A stretch of 64,000 nt of DNA from Nocardioides jejuensis. GTDB taxonomy: Bacteria > Actinomycetota > Actinomycetes > Propionibacteriales > Nocardioidaceae. The stretch's first letter is position 1, and each line of letters starts with the position of its first letter. The notes under the pieces are model-generated. The model had not been told where the DNA came from. It worked only from the letters and a program-made list of their open reading frames with translations, and made no database searches. A program made the position numbers and the translations under genes. Shown in pieces: positions 26,124 to 35,738 of this stretch. Location: NCBI RefSeq assembly GCF_004337475.1, contig NZ_SJZJ01000006.1:62001-126000 (forward strand). Reading direction: 5' to 3'.

Positions 26124-28016
26124 TCAGCCGGCGTGGACGTGGGGGCGGCGGGTCGGGTCGGGCTCGGCCCGGCGTACGACCTCGCGTGTCACCGGGGCGA
26201 CCTCGCCGACGCCGAAGAGCAGGAACCGCGCCAGGTTGATCAGGGGGTTGCCCTCGGTCCACTCCAGATACAGGTGCGGCCGTACGCCGGTCCGGTCGCG
26301 GATGTCGAGCAGCACCGCGGCGAGCGCGTTGGGCACCGTCGACGCCTCCACCGTCAGCACGCGGAACTCGTCGTGCAGCGCCTCGCCGTGCACCTCGATC
26401 CGGCTCTCGAAGTCGGAGTAGTCCTTGACCGTCACCTCGAGGAAGACGATGTCGCCCGGGTGCTGGATGTCGTTGTCGGAGACGATCTGCCGCATCTTCG
26501 CGACATAGGCCTCGCGCCCACGGTCCACCGGCTCGTGTGCGACCAGCCGAATCGAACGCCGCGCGGAGTCGCGCAGGAACATCTCGGCGCGTGCGTCATA
26601 GGTGATCTCCGTGGTGCGCAGCTCGAGGGCCCGGCGGACGCGAGAGGCCAGCGACACCAGGACGATCGCGGCGATGAAGCAGCCACCGATCTTCACGCCG
26701 TCGGGCCGCTCGCGGACGTTGTCGAACAGTGTGTACGCGAGCACGAGCGCGATGGCGCCGTACGCGATCGTCAGCTTCCGCTGCCCGGCCTTGCGCGCTG
26801 CGAGCGTCACCGCACACGCCGCGGAGACCATCAGCACGAGTACGCCGGTGGCGTACGCGCCGCCCTGGGCGTCGACGTCGGCGTTGAAGATCCAGGTGAT
26901 CAGGAAGCCGACCGCGGTCAGGATGATGACGAGCGGCCGCGTGGCGCCTGCCCACTCCGGGGACATGCCGTAGCGGGGCAGGTAGCGGGGGATCAGGTTC
27001 AGCATGCCGGCCATCGCGGACGCTCCGGCGAACCACAGGATGGCGATGGTCGAGGCGTCGTACACCGTGCCGAAGGCATCACCCAGGTAGAGGTGGGCGA
27101 GGTACGCCAGCGCGCGCCCGGAGGCCTCGCCGCCGTCCTGGAACTTCTCGGCCGGGATCAGCATCGTCGTGACGAGCGAGCTGGTGATCAGGTAGCCGCT
27201 CATGATGAGGGCCGCCGTGGTGAGCAGCTTCTTGGTGTTGCGGATCCGGGCCGCCGGCATGTGGAAGTCGTCGTCCTCGGCTCCCTCGACGTGGCTCATC
27301 ACCGCCACACCGGTCTCGAAGCCGGACAGGCCGAGCGCGAGCTTGGGATAGACCAGCAGCGAGACGCCGATCATCGTCCAGACGGAGCCGTGCTCGGCGG
27401 TCAGGCCGGAGGTCCAGTCGGTGACGAGGTGGCCGTGGGTGGAGATGCGCCAGATGCCGTACCCGATGACGACCGTGTTGAGCGCCAGATAGGTGACCAC
27501 CAGGGCCACGGCGACACCAATCGCCTCCTTGAACCCCTTCAGGAAGACCGCGCCGAGCAGGGCGACGAGGAAGAGCGTGATCCACATCTGCCCCTCGTGG
27601 AGGAACGCCGGGACGTGCGGGTTCTCGACGACGTGGGCCGCCGCGTCGGCTGCTGACAGAGTGATCGTGATGATGAAGTCGGTGAGCGCGAAGCCGAGCA
27701 GCGCGAGTACGAAGAACTTGCCGCGCCAGAAGGGCAGCAGCCGCTCCAGCATCGCGATCGATCCCTGCCCGTGAGGGCTCTCCTCCGCGACGCGGCGGTA
27801 GATCGGCAGCGCACCGAGGAGGGTCAGCAGGACGAGCACGATCGTCGCCATCGGGCTGAGCAGGCCGGCAGCCAGGAAGGCGATGCCGGGCTGGTAGCCG
27901 AGCGTTGAGAAGTAGTCGACGCCGGTCAGGCACATCACCTTCCACCAGGGAGAGGTCGAGTGGGGTTCGGTCGCAGGTTGTGCCGGGACAGCGAGCTGTT
28001 GAGCGGTGAAGGTCAC
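26124..28016 (-). CDS. APC-superfamily permease with C-terminal cytosolic domain (possible K+ transporter)
   Basis: About 630 residues with some twelve membrane helices (about 30-455), followed by a soluble domain of roughly 165 residues. The core has [12 protein letters not shown] in helix 1 and [15 protein letters not shown], both of the APC fold. The layout of a permease plus soluble tail resembles the KimA/KUP type of potassium carrier. The divergent gene pair is KdpD/KdpE-like, which supports a cation role, but the substrate is inferred. GTG 28016 is chosen; TTG 28028 is possible. Confidence 0.75.
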   Translation of the reverse strand: MTFTAQQLAVPAQPATEPHSTSPWWKVMCLTGVDYFSTLGYQPGIAFLAAGLLSPMATIVLVLLTLLGALPIYRRVAEESPHGQGSIAMLERLLPFWRGKFFVLALLGFALTDFIITITLSAADAAAHVVENPHVPAFLHEGQMWITLFLVALLGAVFLKGFKEAIGVAVALVVTYLALNTVVIGYGIWRISTHGHLVTDWTSGLTAEHGSVWTMIGVSLLVYPKLALGLSGFETGVAVMSHVEGAEDDDFHMPAARIRNTKKLLTTAALIMSGYLITSSLVTTMLIPAEKFQDGGEASGRALAYLAHLYLGDAFGTVYDASTIAILWFAGASAMAGMLNLIPRYLPRYGMSPEWAGATRPLVIILTAVGFLITWIFNADVDAQGGAYATGVLVLMVSAACAVTLAARKAGQRKLTIAYGAIALVLAYTLFDNVRERPDGVKIGGCFIAAIVLVSLASRVRRALELRTTEITYDARAEMFLRDSARRSIRLVAHEPVDRGREAYVAKMRQIVSDNDIQHPGDIVFLEVTVKDYSDFESRIEVHGEALHDEFRVLTVEASTVPNALAAVLLDIRDRTGVRPHLYLEWTEGNPLINLARFLLFGVGEVAPVTREVVRRAEPDPTRRPHVHAG

Positions 28017-28095
28017 GTCTGAAGTCAAGGCGCGCCGGACGGCGTCGGCGGCGGTCCTAACGCACCCCTAACGCCGCTCGCGTCACACTGGGCGG

Positions 28096-29187
28096 GTGAT
28101 CGGTCGAGGGAGTGTCAGCGCGGTACGGCGCCGTGGCGGCTGGCTCGTCGCCTGCGCGGCGCTGCCCGCCCTGACGGCGGGTCTGCTCCCGCTGCGCGGT
28201 CGGCTCGACCTGGCCGGCGACATGCTCGGCTTCCTGCTCGTGACGGTGGTCGTCGCGCTGGTCGGCGGGCTCTGGCCCGCGCTCGCCACGGCGGTCGTGG
28301 CCTCGCTGCTGCTCAACTACTTCTTCACCCCGCCGCTGCACACCTGGACGATCAGCGACCCGGGCAACCTGGGCAGCTTGGTCGCCTTCCTGCTGGTGGC
28401 GGCCCTGGTCAGCGGCGCGGTCGACGTGGCCGCTCGGCGTACGCAGCAGGCAGCGGAGGCGGCCGCGCAGGTGGAGCTCCACGCGGCTGCGGCCCGGCTC
28501 AGGACGGCGCTGCTCGTCGCGGTCGGTCACGACCTGCGCAGTCCGCTCGCCGTGGCCAAGGCTGGTGTCTCCGGCGCGCGGATCAGCGACGACCTCAGCG
28601 ACGACGATCGCGCGGAGCTGCTGGCCTCGGCGGACGGCGCGCTCGACCGGCTCGCCGGGCTGATGGACAACCTGCTCGACCTGAGCCGTGTGCAGACCGG
28701 CGCGCTCGCCGTACGCCGGGTGCCGGTGGTGGTCGCGGACGTCATCGCCGCGGCGCTCGACGACCTCGGCGTCGCACCCCGCGGCGTACTGCTCGACGTG
28801 CCCGAGGACGTGCCGGCCGTGCTGGCAGACGCAGGTTTGCTCGAACGCGTGCTGGCCAACCTCGTCTCCAACGCCCAGCGCCACGCCGCCGGCGACATCC
28901 CGCCGACGATCGTGGTGCGGTCTGTGGGGGACAGGGTCCGGATCGCGGTGGCCGATCGCGGGCCGGGCATCGCGGTGGCCGACCGGGAGCGTGTCTTCCA
29001 GCCGTTCCAGCGGCTCGACGACTCCTCGGTCGACGGCCTCGGCCTCGGGCTGGCCCTCGCTCGAGGCCTCACCGAGGCGATGGGCGGCGAGGTGCACCTC
29101 GAGGAAACGACCCTCGGCGGTACGACGGTCGTCGTGATGCTCGACGCCGAGCCTCCGGTCTCGGGTGCTGGGGGAGAGCCCGCATGA
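28096..29187 (+). CDS. KdpD-like sensor histidine kinase lacking the N-terminal KdpD domain
   Basis: A 363-residue kinase. The N-terminus is a DUF4118-type membrane module with about four helices and the KdpD-like motif NYFFTPPLHTW (74-84). The dimerisation domain has phospho-acceptor His145 in GHDLRSPL, and the ATPase domain has NLVSNAQRHA, DRGPGI and GLGLGLALARGL. The KdpD N-terminal and Usp domains (about 350 residues) are missing. It overlaps the response regulator by 4 nt. A GTG start lies 6 nt after CACACT, a weak -10. Confidence 0.88.
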   Translation: MIGRGSVSAVRRRGGWLVACAALPALTAGLLPLRGRLDLAGDMLGFLLVTVVVALVGGLWPALATAVVASLLLNYFFTPPLHTWTISDPGNLGSLVAFLLVAALVSGAVDVAARRTQQAAEAAAQVELHAAAARLRTALLVAVGHDLRSPLAVAKAGVSGARISDDLSDDDRAELLASADGALDRLAGLMDNLLDLSRVQTGALAVRRVPVVVADVIAAALDDLGVAPRGVLLDVPEDVPAVLADAGLLERVLANLVSNAQRHAAGDIPPTIVVRSVGDRVRIAVADRGPGIAVADRERVFQPFQRLDDSSVDGLGLGLALARGLTEAMGGEVHLEETTLGGTTVVVMLDAEPPVSGAGGEPA

Positions 29188-29858
29188 CGCGCGTGCTGGT
29201 CGTCGACGACGAGCCTGACTTCCGTCGCGCCCTGGCCGTGACGCTCCGCAGCCACGGGTACACCGTCGTGGCAGCCGCGGACGGCGACGAGGCGCTGCAG
29301 CTGGCCGCCGAGGTGCCGCCCGACCTCGTCGTCCTGGACCTCGGCCTGCCGGTGCTCGACGGCATCGGGGTGCTGACCCGCTTGCGTGCGTGGTCGACGG
29401 TGCCGGTGCTCGTCCTCTCCGGGCGGTCCGACAGCGCCGACAAGGTGGATGCACTCGATGCGGGCGCCGACGACTACGTCACCAAGCCGTTCGGCATCGA
29501 CGAGCTGCTGGCGCGCCTGCGTGTGATGGAACGACGGGTGTCCTCCGATGCCGAGTCCGCGCCGGTCTCGCTCGGGAACGTCCGCATCGACGCGGGTGCG
29601 CGCCGCGTGACCGTCGGCGCCGAGGAGGTCCGGCTCACGCCCACGGAGTGGCACCTGCTGGATGTCTTCCTGCGCAGCCCGGGGCGCCTGCTCAGCCAGC
29701 GCGAGCTGCTCGCCGAGGTCTGGGGCCCCGGCTACGAGACCGCCCAGGGCAACCTGCGGCTCTACATGGCGCAGCTGCGCCGCAAGCTCGAGGCCGACCC
29801 GTCCCGGCCGGTGCACTTCGTCAACGAGCCGGGCCTCGGCTACCGCTTCCAGCCCTGA
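29184..29858 (+). CDS. KdpE-like OmpR-family response regulator
   Basis: A 224-residue protein with a receiver domain (acidic pair Asp8-Asp9, phosphorylation site Asp52 in VVLDLGLP, Lys101 in TKPFG) and a winged-helix DNA-binding domain (about 125-224) ending GLGYRFQP. It is the partner of the preceding kinase by overlap and family. The likely target is the divergent APC permease promoter, since no kdpFABC genes are in the window. Confidence 0.93.
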   Translation: MTRVLVVDDEPDFRRALAVTLRSHGYTVVAAADGDEALQLAAEVPPDLVVLDLGLPVLDGIGVLTRLRAWSTVPVLVLSGRSDSADKVDALDAGADDYVTKPFGIDELLARLRVMERRVSSDAESAPVSLGNVRIDAGARRVTVGAEEVRLTPTEWHLLDVFLRSPGRLLSQRELLAEVWGPGYETAQGNLRLYMAQLRRKLEADPSRPVHFVNEPGLGYRFQP

Positions 29859-29861
29859 CGG

Positions 29862-30809
29862 TCAGGAGGTCGGCGGAGGGCCGAACGGCCGAGCGCCGAG
29901 GTGCGGCATGGCGATGCCCTCGATGTCGAAGCGGGCCTTGATCCGCTCGCGCATGGCGCGCGCAACGCGGGCCTTCTCCCCGGGGGCGGTCTTGAGGGTG
30001 ACGCGCATCGTCACGACGTCGCCAGCGAGCGCCTCGACGCCCCAGACCTCGGGCTCCTCGATGACGGCGCCGACGAACGACGGGTCCTCCCAGACCTCGT
30101 GCGCGACCGACCGCAGTACGTCGCGGACGTGGTCCAGGTCGGCGTCGTAGCCCACCCCGATGTCCAGCACGGTGCGGGCCCAGTTCTGGCTCATGTTGCC
30201 GACCCGGAGGATCTCGCCGTTGCGGACGTACCAGACCGTGCCGTGCACGTCGCGGAGCCGGGTGACGCGCAGGCCCACCGCCTCGATCGTGCCCACGGCG
30301 GTGCCGAGGTCGACGGAGTCGCCGACGCCGTACTGGTCCTCGAAGATCATGAACATGCCCGAGATGTAGTCCTTGACCAGGCTCTGGGCGCCGAAGCCGA
30401 TGGCGAGGCCGACGACACCGGCGCTGGCGATGATCGGGCCGATCGGGAAGCCGAGTTCGCCGATCGCCATCAGCGTGACCACGAAGACGATCACGGTCGT
30501 CGCGATGCTCAGCATCATCGATCCCATGGTGCGGGCGCGGACCTGGCGGCGTTCGTTGAGCGGGCCGCTGGCGATCCGCGCGACCATGCGGTTGATCAGG
30601 CGACCGACGAGCCAGCGGATGAGCAGGCCGCCGACGATCAGGACCAGGATCGCGAGAGGCCGCCCGACGAACACGGTCGCGAGATCGGCTGTCGATGCGT
30701 CGTGCGTCCAGCGCCAGGCCAGACGGCACGCGATGCCGTCCTTGCTGCCGCACGGAGAGGCGGCGCTCGCGAGGTGGATCGGACTGGCCAGGGTGGTGCT
30801 GAGCGACAT
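29862..30809 (-). CDS. MscS-family mechanosensitive channel
   Basis: A 315-residue protein. It has a membrane helix near residues 45-65 and two more around 95-150, the last being the pore helix in AGVVGLAIGFGAQSLVKDY. The beta domain follows (FEDQYGVGDSVDLG, VTRLRDVHGTVWYVRNGEI), then the alpha/beta C-terminal domain and a Pro-rich tail. The channel opens on membrane tension to release solutes. Its stop lies 3 bp from the response regulator stop (convergent). ATG 30809 fits the domain start; a longer open frame upstream is non-coding. Confidence 0.92.
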   Translation of the reverse strand: MSLSTTLASPIHLASAASPCGSKDGIACRLAWRWTHDASTADLATVFVGRPLAILVLIVGGLLIRWLVGRLINRMVARIASGPLNERRQVRARTMGSMMLSIATTVIVFVVTLMAIGELGFPIGPIIASAGVVGLAIGFGAQSLVKDYISGMFMIFEDQYGVGDSVDLGTAVGTIEAVGLRVTRLRDVHGTVWYVRNGEILRVGNMSQNWARTVLDIGVGYDADLDHVRDVLRSVAHEVWEDPSFVGAVIEEPEVWGVEALAGDVVTMRVTLKTAPGEKARVARAMRERIKARFDIEGIAMPHLGARPFGPPPTS

Positions 30810-30856
30810 GGGGACGAGGCTACGGGCACTGCTCACGCCACCACGCCCGGGCCCGA

Positions 30857-30862
30857 TATGCT
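30857..30862 (+). promoter_or_regulatory. -10 box of the 30870 gene (leaderless)
   Basis: TATGCT ends 7 nt before GTG 30870, which favours that start over the ATG at 30858 (which lies inside the box). Confidence 0.55.
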
Positions 30863-30869
30863 GACGCGC

Positions 30870-31142
30870 GTGAACATCCTGACCCTTCCGCTCGTGGTCC
30901 CGCAGGGCTGGGCCGAGCACACCGACGTCGACGGCCTCCGTGCGCTCCTGGTCTTCATCGCCTACCCGGCGGGCCTCTTCGCGCTGATCGTCCTGCTGGT
31001 TCTCCTCCCGCGCCTGATCAAGGGCGGTGCCTCGGCTGGCACCGAGAGCGAGTGGTTCGGCGGCCCGCGCAAGTCGGGCGACGAGCTCGCTGGTCCCGAT
31101 GGTGAGGACTCGAAGGCAGGCGGCGCCGGTGCCCGCTGGTGA
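30870..31142 (+). CDS. Small membrane protein, unknown function
   Basis: A 90-residue protein with a short periplasmic N-terminus, one membrane helix (about 24-46) and a Gly/Ser/Asp-rich cytoplasmic tail. It overlaps the DUF5130 gene by 14 nt, so the two form an operon. This small-membrane-protein plus DUF5130 arrangement is likely one unit of envelope function; no further role can be read. Confidence 0.65.
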   Translation: MNILTLPLVVPQGWAEHTDVDGLRALLVFIAYPAGLFALIVLLVLLPRLIKGGASAGTESEWFGGPRKSGDELAGPDGEDSKAGGAGARW

Positions 31143-31491
31143 CTCCTTCAGCCGCCAGGAGCGGCTGAGCATCGCTGAGGCGATCCGCAAGGCGGAGCTT
31201 CGCTCGCGGATGGAGATCACGGCGTACGTCGGGGCTGCCGAGGGCGACCCGCGTGCCTTCGCCACGCAGCTGCACAACACCCTCGCGGCGCCGACGCGCT
31301 CGCTGGTGATCATGGTCGACCCGGCGCAGCGTGCGTTGGAGATCGTGACCGGCGGCTGGGTGCGCGAGCGCCTCTCCGACGAGCAGGTGCAGCTGACCGC
31401 GCTCGAGATGCAGCTGGCGTTCGCCGAGGGTGACCTCGCCGGCGGCCTGGTGCGCGGCATCGGTGCGCTCGCCGACCGCGCCACCGCCTGA
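31129..31491 (+). CDS. DUF5130 domain protein
   Basis: A 120-residue soluble protein beginning with GTG 31129 (PAGDSFSRQERLSIAEAI). The fold (an N-terminal helix, MEITAYVGAAEGD strand, VIMVDPAQRALEIVTG and a closing helix) matches the actinobacterial DUF5130 family, related in shape to TPM domains. Function is unknown. It overlaps the upstream membrane protein gene and ends at a strong terminator. Confidence 0.8.
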   Translation: MPAGDSFSRQERLSIAEAIRKAELRSRMEITAYVGAAEGDPRAFATQLHNTLAAPTRSLVIMVDPAQRALEIVTGGWVRERLSDEQVQLTALEMQLAFAEGDLAGGLVRGIGALADRATA

Positions 31492-31507
31492 TCCACAGAC
31501 ACGCACG

Positions 31508-31537
31508 AAGGGCCCCGACCTGCTGGTCGGGGCCCTT
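31508..31537 (+). terminator. Terminator after the DUF5130 gene
   Basis: AAGGGCCCCGACC (31508-31520) and its complement (31525-31537) form a perfect 13-bp stem with a TGCT loop, followed by T. Confidence 0.85.
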
Positions 31538-31550
31538 TCGTCGTACGCCG

Positions 31551-31648
31551 AAACCCGGGTTTTGACGCCTTGAGTCCCGGATTTTGGCGCCGAGACCCGG
31601 GACTCAACTCGCCAAGACCCGGGTTTCGACGCGTCAAAACCCGGGTCT
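31551..31648. repeat. AAACCCGGGTTT array, 5 units (22-bp period, one 20-bp step)
   Basis: Units start at 31551, 31573, 31593, 31615 and 31637. The first is perfect; the others are AGTCCCGGATTT, AGACCCGGGACT, AGACCCGGGTTT and AAACCCGGGTCT. Steps are 22, 20, 22 and 22 bp. It is the longest array in the window and fills the gap between the convergent DUF5130 and pepN genes, behind a separate conventional terminator. Confidence 0.92.
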
Positions 31649-31658
31649 CGGCGAACTG

Positions 31659-34217
31659 TCAGCTGGCGTCGCGCACCTGCGCTGCGAGCGCCCGGGCGAG
31701 GTCAGCGCGACCCTCGCGGACGTAGCGCACCGCGGCGGGGTTGACCCCGTCGGAGGCGTCGAGCCAGGTGTCGACCTTCGCCAGCGTCTCCGCGGTCGGG
31801 TTGGCCCGCGGGAAGCAGAGCTCGAGCGCGAGGCGCGCCAGCCAGACCGTGCGGGTCTCCAGGATCGTGCCGGCGATCTCGAGATACCGGTCGACGTACG
31901 GCGCGAGGAGCTCGGCCTGACCCGCGACCTGGAACGCAGCGCACGTGCGGCGAGCGGTCTCGTTCGGGGTGTCGTTGTCGACGACGCCGATCTGCCAGGC
32001 GCGCTCCTTGGCCTCCGCCGTCGGGATCGCGGCGCGGGCGCCGGATGCGGCCTCCTGGCCGGTGATCGTGGCGTCCTGCGCGAGCTCGGCGTCGATCTCG
32101 GCATCGCCGATGCGACCGCCCGCGGCGAGCGAGGAGATCAGTGCCCAGCGCAGGTCCTGCGAGACGTCGAGTCCCTCGACCGTGTGCGAACCCGCCAGCA
32201 GCGAGGCCACCCAGTCGAGCGCGTAGTCGGTGTTCGGCGACGCGGCGAAGGCCCGGACGAGGGCGAGCTGGTGGTCGCTGCCCGGCTCGGCCTTGCTGAC
32301 CAGACCCCGGAGCCCGTTGGACCAGATCTCCTTGAGCGTGTCCCGGTTGGTGCCCGGCGCGGAGAAGAGGTCGACGGACGACTTGGCGTAGCCGAGCAGC
32401 GCGCCGACCGCGGTCAGGTCGCTCTCGGTGCCGACACCCTGGAGGACGAGGGCGACGAAGTCGGTCGCCCGCATCTCCGCGTCGCGCGTCATATCCCACG
32501 CGGCACCCCAGCACAGGGCCCGGGCGAGCGAGTCGTCGAGCTTGTCGATGTGCGCGACCAGCGTCTCCAGTGAACGCGGGTCCAGGCGGATCTTGGCGTA
32601 CGTCAGGTCGTCGTCGTTGAGCAGCACGAGGTCGGGCTGCTGCTGGCCGACCAGCTCGGCGACGTCCGTGGACGCGCCCGCGATGTCGGTCTCCACCTGC
32701 GAACGGCGCACGAGGCGGCCGTCGACCAGGTCGTAGAGGCCGACGCGGATCCGGTGGCGACGCAGGGTCGGGTAGTCCGCAGCCGCCGTCTGCTGCACCG
32801 CGAACGACGTGAACGCGCCGTCCTCGCCCACGGCAAACGCAGCCGAGAGCGTGTTGACGCCCGAGGTCTGCAGCCACTCCTCGGCCCAGCCGTCGAGCTG
32901 ACGACCGGACGCCGATTCCAGGGCGCCGAGCAGGTCGGTGAACTCGGAGTTCGAGAAGGCGTGCTTCTGGAAGTACGCCCGCAGGCCCGCGAGGAACGGC
33001 TCCTCGCCGACCCAGTGCACGAGCTGCTTCAGCGTCGAGGCGCCCTTGGCGTAGGTGATGCCGTCGAAGTTCTGCTCGACGGCCTCGAGGTCGTGGTTGT
33101 CGGCCGCGATCGGGTGCGTCGAGGGGAGCTGATCCTGGCGGTAGGCCCAGTTCTTGCGCGCGTTGGTGAAGCCGGTCCAGGCGTCGGCGTACTTCGTGGT
33201 CGCCTTGGCAGCGGCGTGGTGCGAGGCCCACTCGGCGAACGACTCGTTGAGCCAGAGGTCGTCCCACCACTTCATCGTCACGAGGTCGCCGAACCACATG
33301 TGCGCCATCTCGTGCAGGATCGTGTTGGCCCGCTGCTCGTAGAACGCCTTGGTCTGGCGCGAGCGCGGCAGGTACTCGTCGCGGAACGTCACGCAACCGG
33401 CGTTCTCCATCGCGCCCATGTTGTATTCGGGCACGAAGAGCTGGTCGTACTTGCCGAACGGGTACGGGAAGGCGAACGCCTCCTCGAAGAAGCCGAAGCC
33501 CTGCTTGGTGATCTCGATGATCTCGTCGCTGTCGAGGTGCTCGATGAGCGACTGGCGGCAGAAGACGCCGAGCGGGATCTCGCCGTGCGCGCCCGCGTAG
33601 ACGTCGCGGACCTCGTGGTACTCACCGGCGACGAGCGCGGTGATGTACGTCGACATCCGCACCGTCTCCGCGAACTCCCAGCGCGCGACGCCCTCGGACA
33701 CGGCGACCGGCGCGGGCGTGGGGGAGTTGGAGGTGACGGACCACGAGGCCGGGGCGGTCACGTGGAAGGTGAAGACCGACTTCAGGTCCGGCTGCTCGAA
33801 CGTGCAGTAGACGCGACGCGCGTCCGGCACCTCGAACTGCGTGTACAGGTAGACGCGACCATCGGCCGGGTCGACGAAGCGGTGCAGGCCCTCGCCGCTG
33901 CGCGAGTAGGCCAGGTCGGCCTTGACCACGAGCTCGTTGGACGCAGCGAGGCCGGACAGCGCGATACGGGAGTCGGCATACGCCGTCGAGGGGTCGATCG
34001 CCGTGCCGTTGAGCGTGATCTCGTGGATCGTGCTCGCGCCGACCAGGTCGGCGAAGGTCTCCGCGCCGGGCTGGGTGCAGCTGAAGCGGATGGTCGTCGT
34101 GCTGGCGAAGGTGGTCTCGGACTCGCCGCTCAGATCGAGCTCGACGAGGTAGGACGCGACGTCGAGGAGGGCAGCGCGGGTGGCCGCCTCCTCGCGGGTG
34201 AGGTTGGTTCCGGGCAT
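31659..34217 (-). CDS. pepN: Aminopeptidase N (M1 family)
   Basis: An 852-residue zinc aminopeptidase. It has the substrate N-terminus motif GAMEN (in YNMGAMENAGCVTF), the zinc site HEMAH with the second Glu in NESFAEW, and the long C-terminal ERAP1-like helical domain. It releases N-terminal residues during peptide turnover in the cytosol. ATG 34217 (MPGTNLTREEA) matches the usual actinobacterial start; ATG 34226 is an in-frame alternative. The gene is divergent from the chromate-type transporter gene. Confidence 0.96.
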   Translation of the reverse strand: MPGTNLTREEAATRAALLDVASYLVELDLSGESETTFASTTTIRFSCTQPGAETFADLVGASTIHEITLNGTAIDPSTAYADSRIALSGLAASNELVVKADLAYSRSGEGLHRFVDPADGRVYLYTQFEVPDARRVYCTFEQPDLKSVFTFHVTAPASWSVTSNSPTPAPVAVSEGVARWEFAETVRMSTYITALVAGEYHEVRDVYAGAHGEIPLGVFCRQSLIEHLDSDEIIEITKQGFGFFEEAFAFPYPFGKYDQLFVPEYNMGAMENAGCVTFRDEYLPRSRQTKAFYEQRANTILHEMAHMWFGDLVTMKWWDDLWLNESFAEWASHHAAAKATTKYADAWTGFTNARKNWAYRQDQLPSTHPIAADNHDLEAVEQNFDGITYAKGASTLKQLVHWVGEEPFLAGLRAYFQKHAFSNSEFTDLLGALESASGRQLDGWAEEWLQTSGVNTLSAAFAVGEDGAFTSFAVQQTAAADYPTLRRHRIRVGLYDLVDGRLVRRSQVETDIAGASTDVAELVGQQQPDLVLLNDDDLTYAKIRLDPRSLETLVAHIDKLDDSLARALCWGAAWDMTRDAEMRATDFVALVLQGVGTESDLTAVGALLGYAKSSVDLFSAPGTNRDTLKEIWSNGLRGLVSKAEPGSDHQLALVRAFAASPNTDYALDWVASLLAGSHTVEGLDVSQDLRWALISSLAAGGRIGDAEIDAELAQDATITGQEAASGARAAIPTAEAKERAWQIGVVDNDTPNETARRTCAAFQVAGQAELLAPYVDRYLEIAGTILETRTVWLARLALELCFPRANPTAETLAKVDTWLDASDGVNPAAVRYVREGRADLARALAAQVRDAS

Positions 34218-34280
34218 GTCGGCCATCCAATCACCCGGCCCCAGCCGCGCGGCACCCCGGAGCGCCGTCGATACTGAAGC

Positions 34281-35651
34281 GTGACCAGCGCGCCCGCCGA
34301 CCCACACGCCTCCCGGCACGTCATCCCTCTGCGGGAGGCGACGAAGGCATGGGGTCTCGTGGCCCTGCAGACGTTCGGTGGCCCCGCCGGCCAGATCGCT
34401 GTCATGCAGCGCACCCTCGTGGACGAACGGCGCTGGCTCGGCGAGAAGCGGTTCCTCCACGCGCTCTCCTACTGCATGCTCCTGCCCGGCCCGGAGGCGC
34501 AGCAGCTCGCGATCTACACCGGCTGGCTGCTCAACGGATGGGTCGGCGGACTCATCGCCGGCATCCTCTTCGTGCTGCCCGGGGTGGTCGCGCTGCTCGG
34601 CCTCTCCTGGTTGTACGCCGCTCACGGCGACGCCACCCTCGTCGCCGGGGTCTTCGCGGGTCTGGCGCCGGCCGTCCTCGCGATCGTGCTGCAGGCCGTG
34701 CTCCGGGTCGGCGGTCGCGCGCTGGCGACCCGTTTCCTCGTCGGGATGGCGGTGGCGGCATTCGTCGCCCTTGCGGCGTTCGGGGTGCCGTTCCCCCTGG
34801 TGGTGCTGGGCGCGGGTGTCGTCGGCTGGCTGGTGCACCGGCGTCGGCCCGACCTCGTCGTCGGTGGCGGGCACAAGGCGTCCGGCAACGACGGACCGGC
34901 GCCGCTGATCCCCGATGACGCGTTGCACCACGCAGCACCGTCCTGGCGCCGCAACCTCGCGATCGTCGTGGGCGGTGCGGTCATCTGGGCCGTGCCGGTC
35001 GCGCTGGCCGCAGCGATATTCGGGCGCCACTCCATCTATGTCGACGAGGGTTTGTTCTTCGGCGGCACGGCGCTGGTCACTTTCGGTGGCGCGTACGCCG
35101 TCCTGGCGTTCGTCGCGCAGAAGGCGGTGGAGTCCTACGGCTGGCTCTCCGGCACCGACATGGTCAAGGGGCTCGCGCTCGCGGAGACCACGCCGGGACC
35201 CCTGATCATGGTCGTCCAGTACGTCGCGTTCCTCGGCGCGTGGCATTCGCCGGGTGACCTGGCCCCGTGGCAGGCGGCGCTCATCGCCTCGCTGCTCACG
35301 ACCTGGGTGACCTTCGTGCCGTGCTTCCTCTTCATCTTCCTCGGTGCGCCGTATGTCGAGCGGCTGCGCGGCAACGCAGCCCTGTCCGCGGCGTTGACCG
35401 GCATCACCGCAGCCGTCGTCGGCGTGATCGCGAACCTGGCGATCTACTTCGCGGTCCACACGCTCTTCGAGCGGACGCGGACGGTCGCGTCGGGGCCGCT
35501 GCACCTGCTTGTGCCGGTCTGGTCGTCCTTTGCCTGGCAGCCGGCCGCGATCGCCGTCGTCGCGCTCCTGCTCGCGTTCCGCCTGAAGTGGTCGGTCCTG
35601 CGGACGCTCGGTGTCTGCGCGGTGCTGGGTCTCGCCCTCCAGCTGACCTGA
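34281..35651 (+). CDS. chrA: Chromate transporter (CHR/ChrA family)
   Basis: A 456-residue membrane protein with two homologous halves of about six helices each. Each half carries the family motif: LQTFGGPAGQIAVMQ near residue 30 and VTFGGAYAVLAFVAQ near 265, followed by LPGPEAQQ and TTPGPLIMVVQYV. The two-domain long form exports chromate or acts as a sulfate-type antiporter; physiological substrate is not shown by sequence. It is a single gene with GTG start, 5 nt after GATACT, perhaps a leaderless promoter. Confidence 0.93.
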   Translation: MTSAPADPHASRHVIPLREATKAWGLVALQTFGGPAGQIAVMQRTLVDERRWLGEKRFLHALSYCMLLPGPEAQQLAIYTGWLLNGWVGGLIAGILFVLPGVVALLGLSWLYAAHGDATLVAGVFAGLAPAVLAIVLQAVLRVGGRALATRFLVGMAVAAFVALAAFGVPFPLVVLGAGVVGWLVHRRRPDLVVGGGHKASGNDGPAPLIPDDALHHAAPSWRRNLAIVVGGAVIWAVPVALAAAIFGRHSIYVDEGLFFGGTALVTFGGAYAVLAFVAQKAVESYGWLSGTDMVKGLALAETTPGPLIMVVQYVAFLGAWHSPGDLAPWQAALIASLLTTWVTFVPCFLFIFLGAPYVERLRGNAALSAALTGITAAVVGVIANLAIYFAVHTLFERTRTVASGPLHLLVPVWSSFAWQPAAIAVVALLLAFRLKWSVLRTLGVCAVLGLALQLT

Positions 35652-35691
35652 CCCGCTGTGACCCGGCGCGGACGCCACGCCCCGCGACGGA

Positions 35692-35703
35692 AAAGTCGAC
35701 TTT
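35692..35703. repeat. Isolated AAAGTCGACTTT palindrome
   Basis: A perfect 12-bp palindrome upstream of the amidase gene. Its A3-N6-T3 shape resembles the AAACCCGGGTTT units, but it is a single copy. It may be an operator. Confidence 0.4.
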
Positions 35704-35738
35704 CGACGACCGGGGCGCGCACCATGGGGCAGGTGCGC

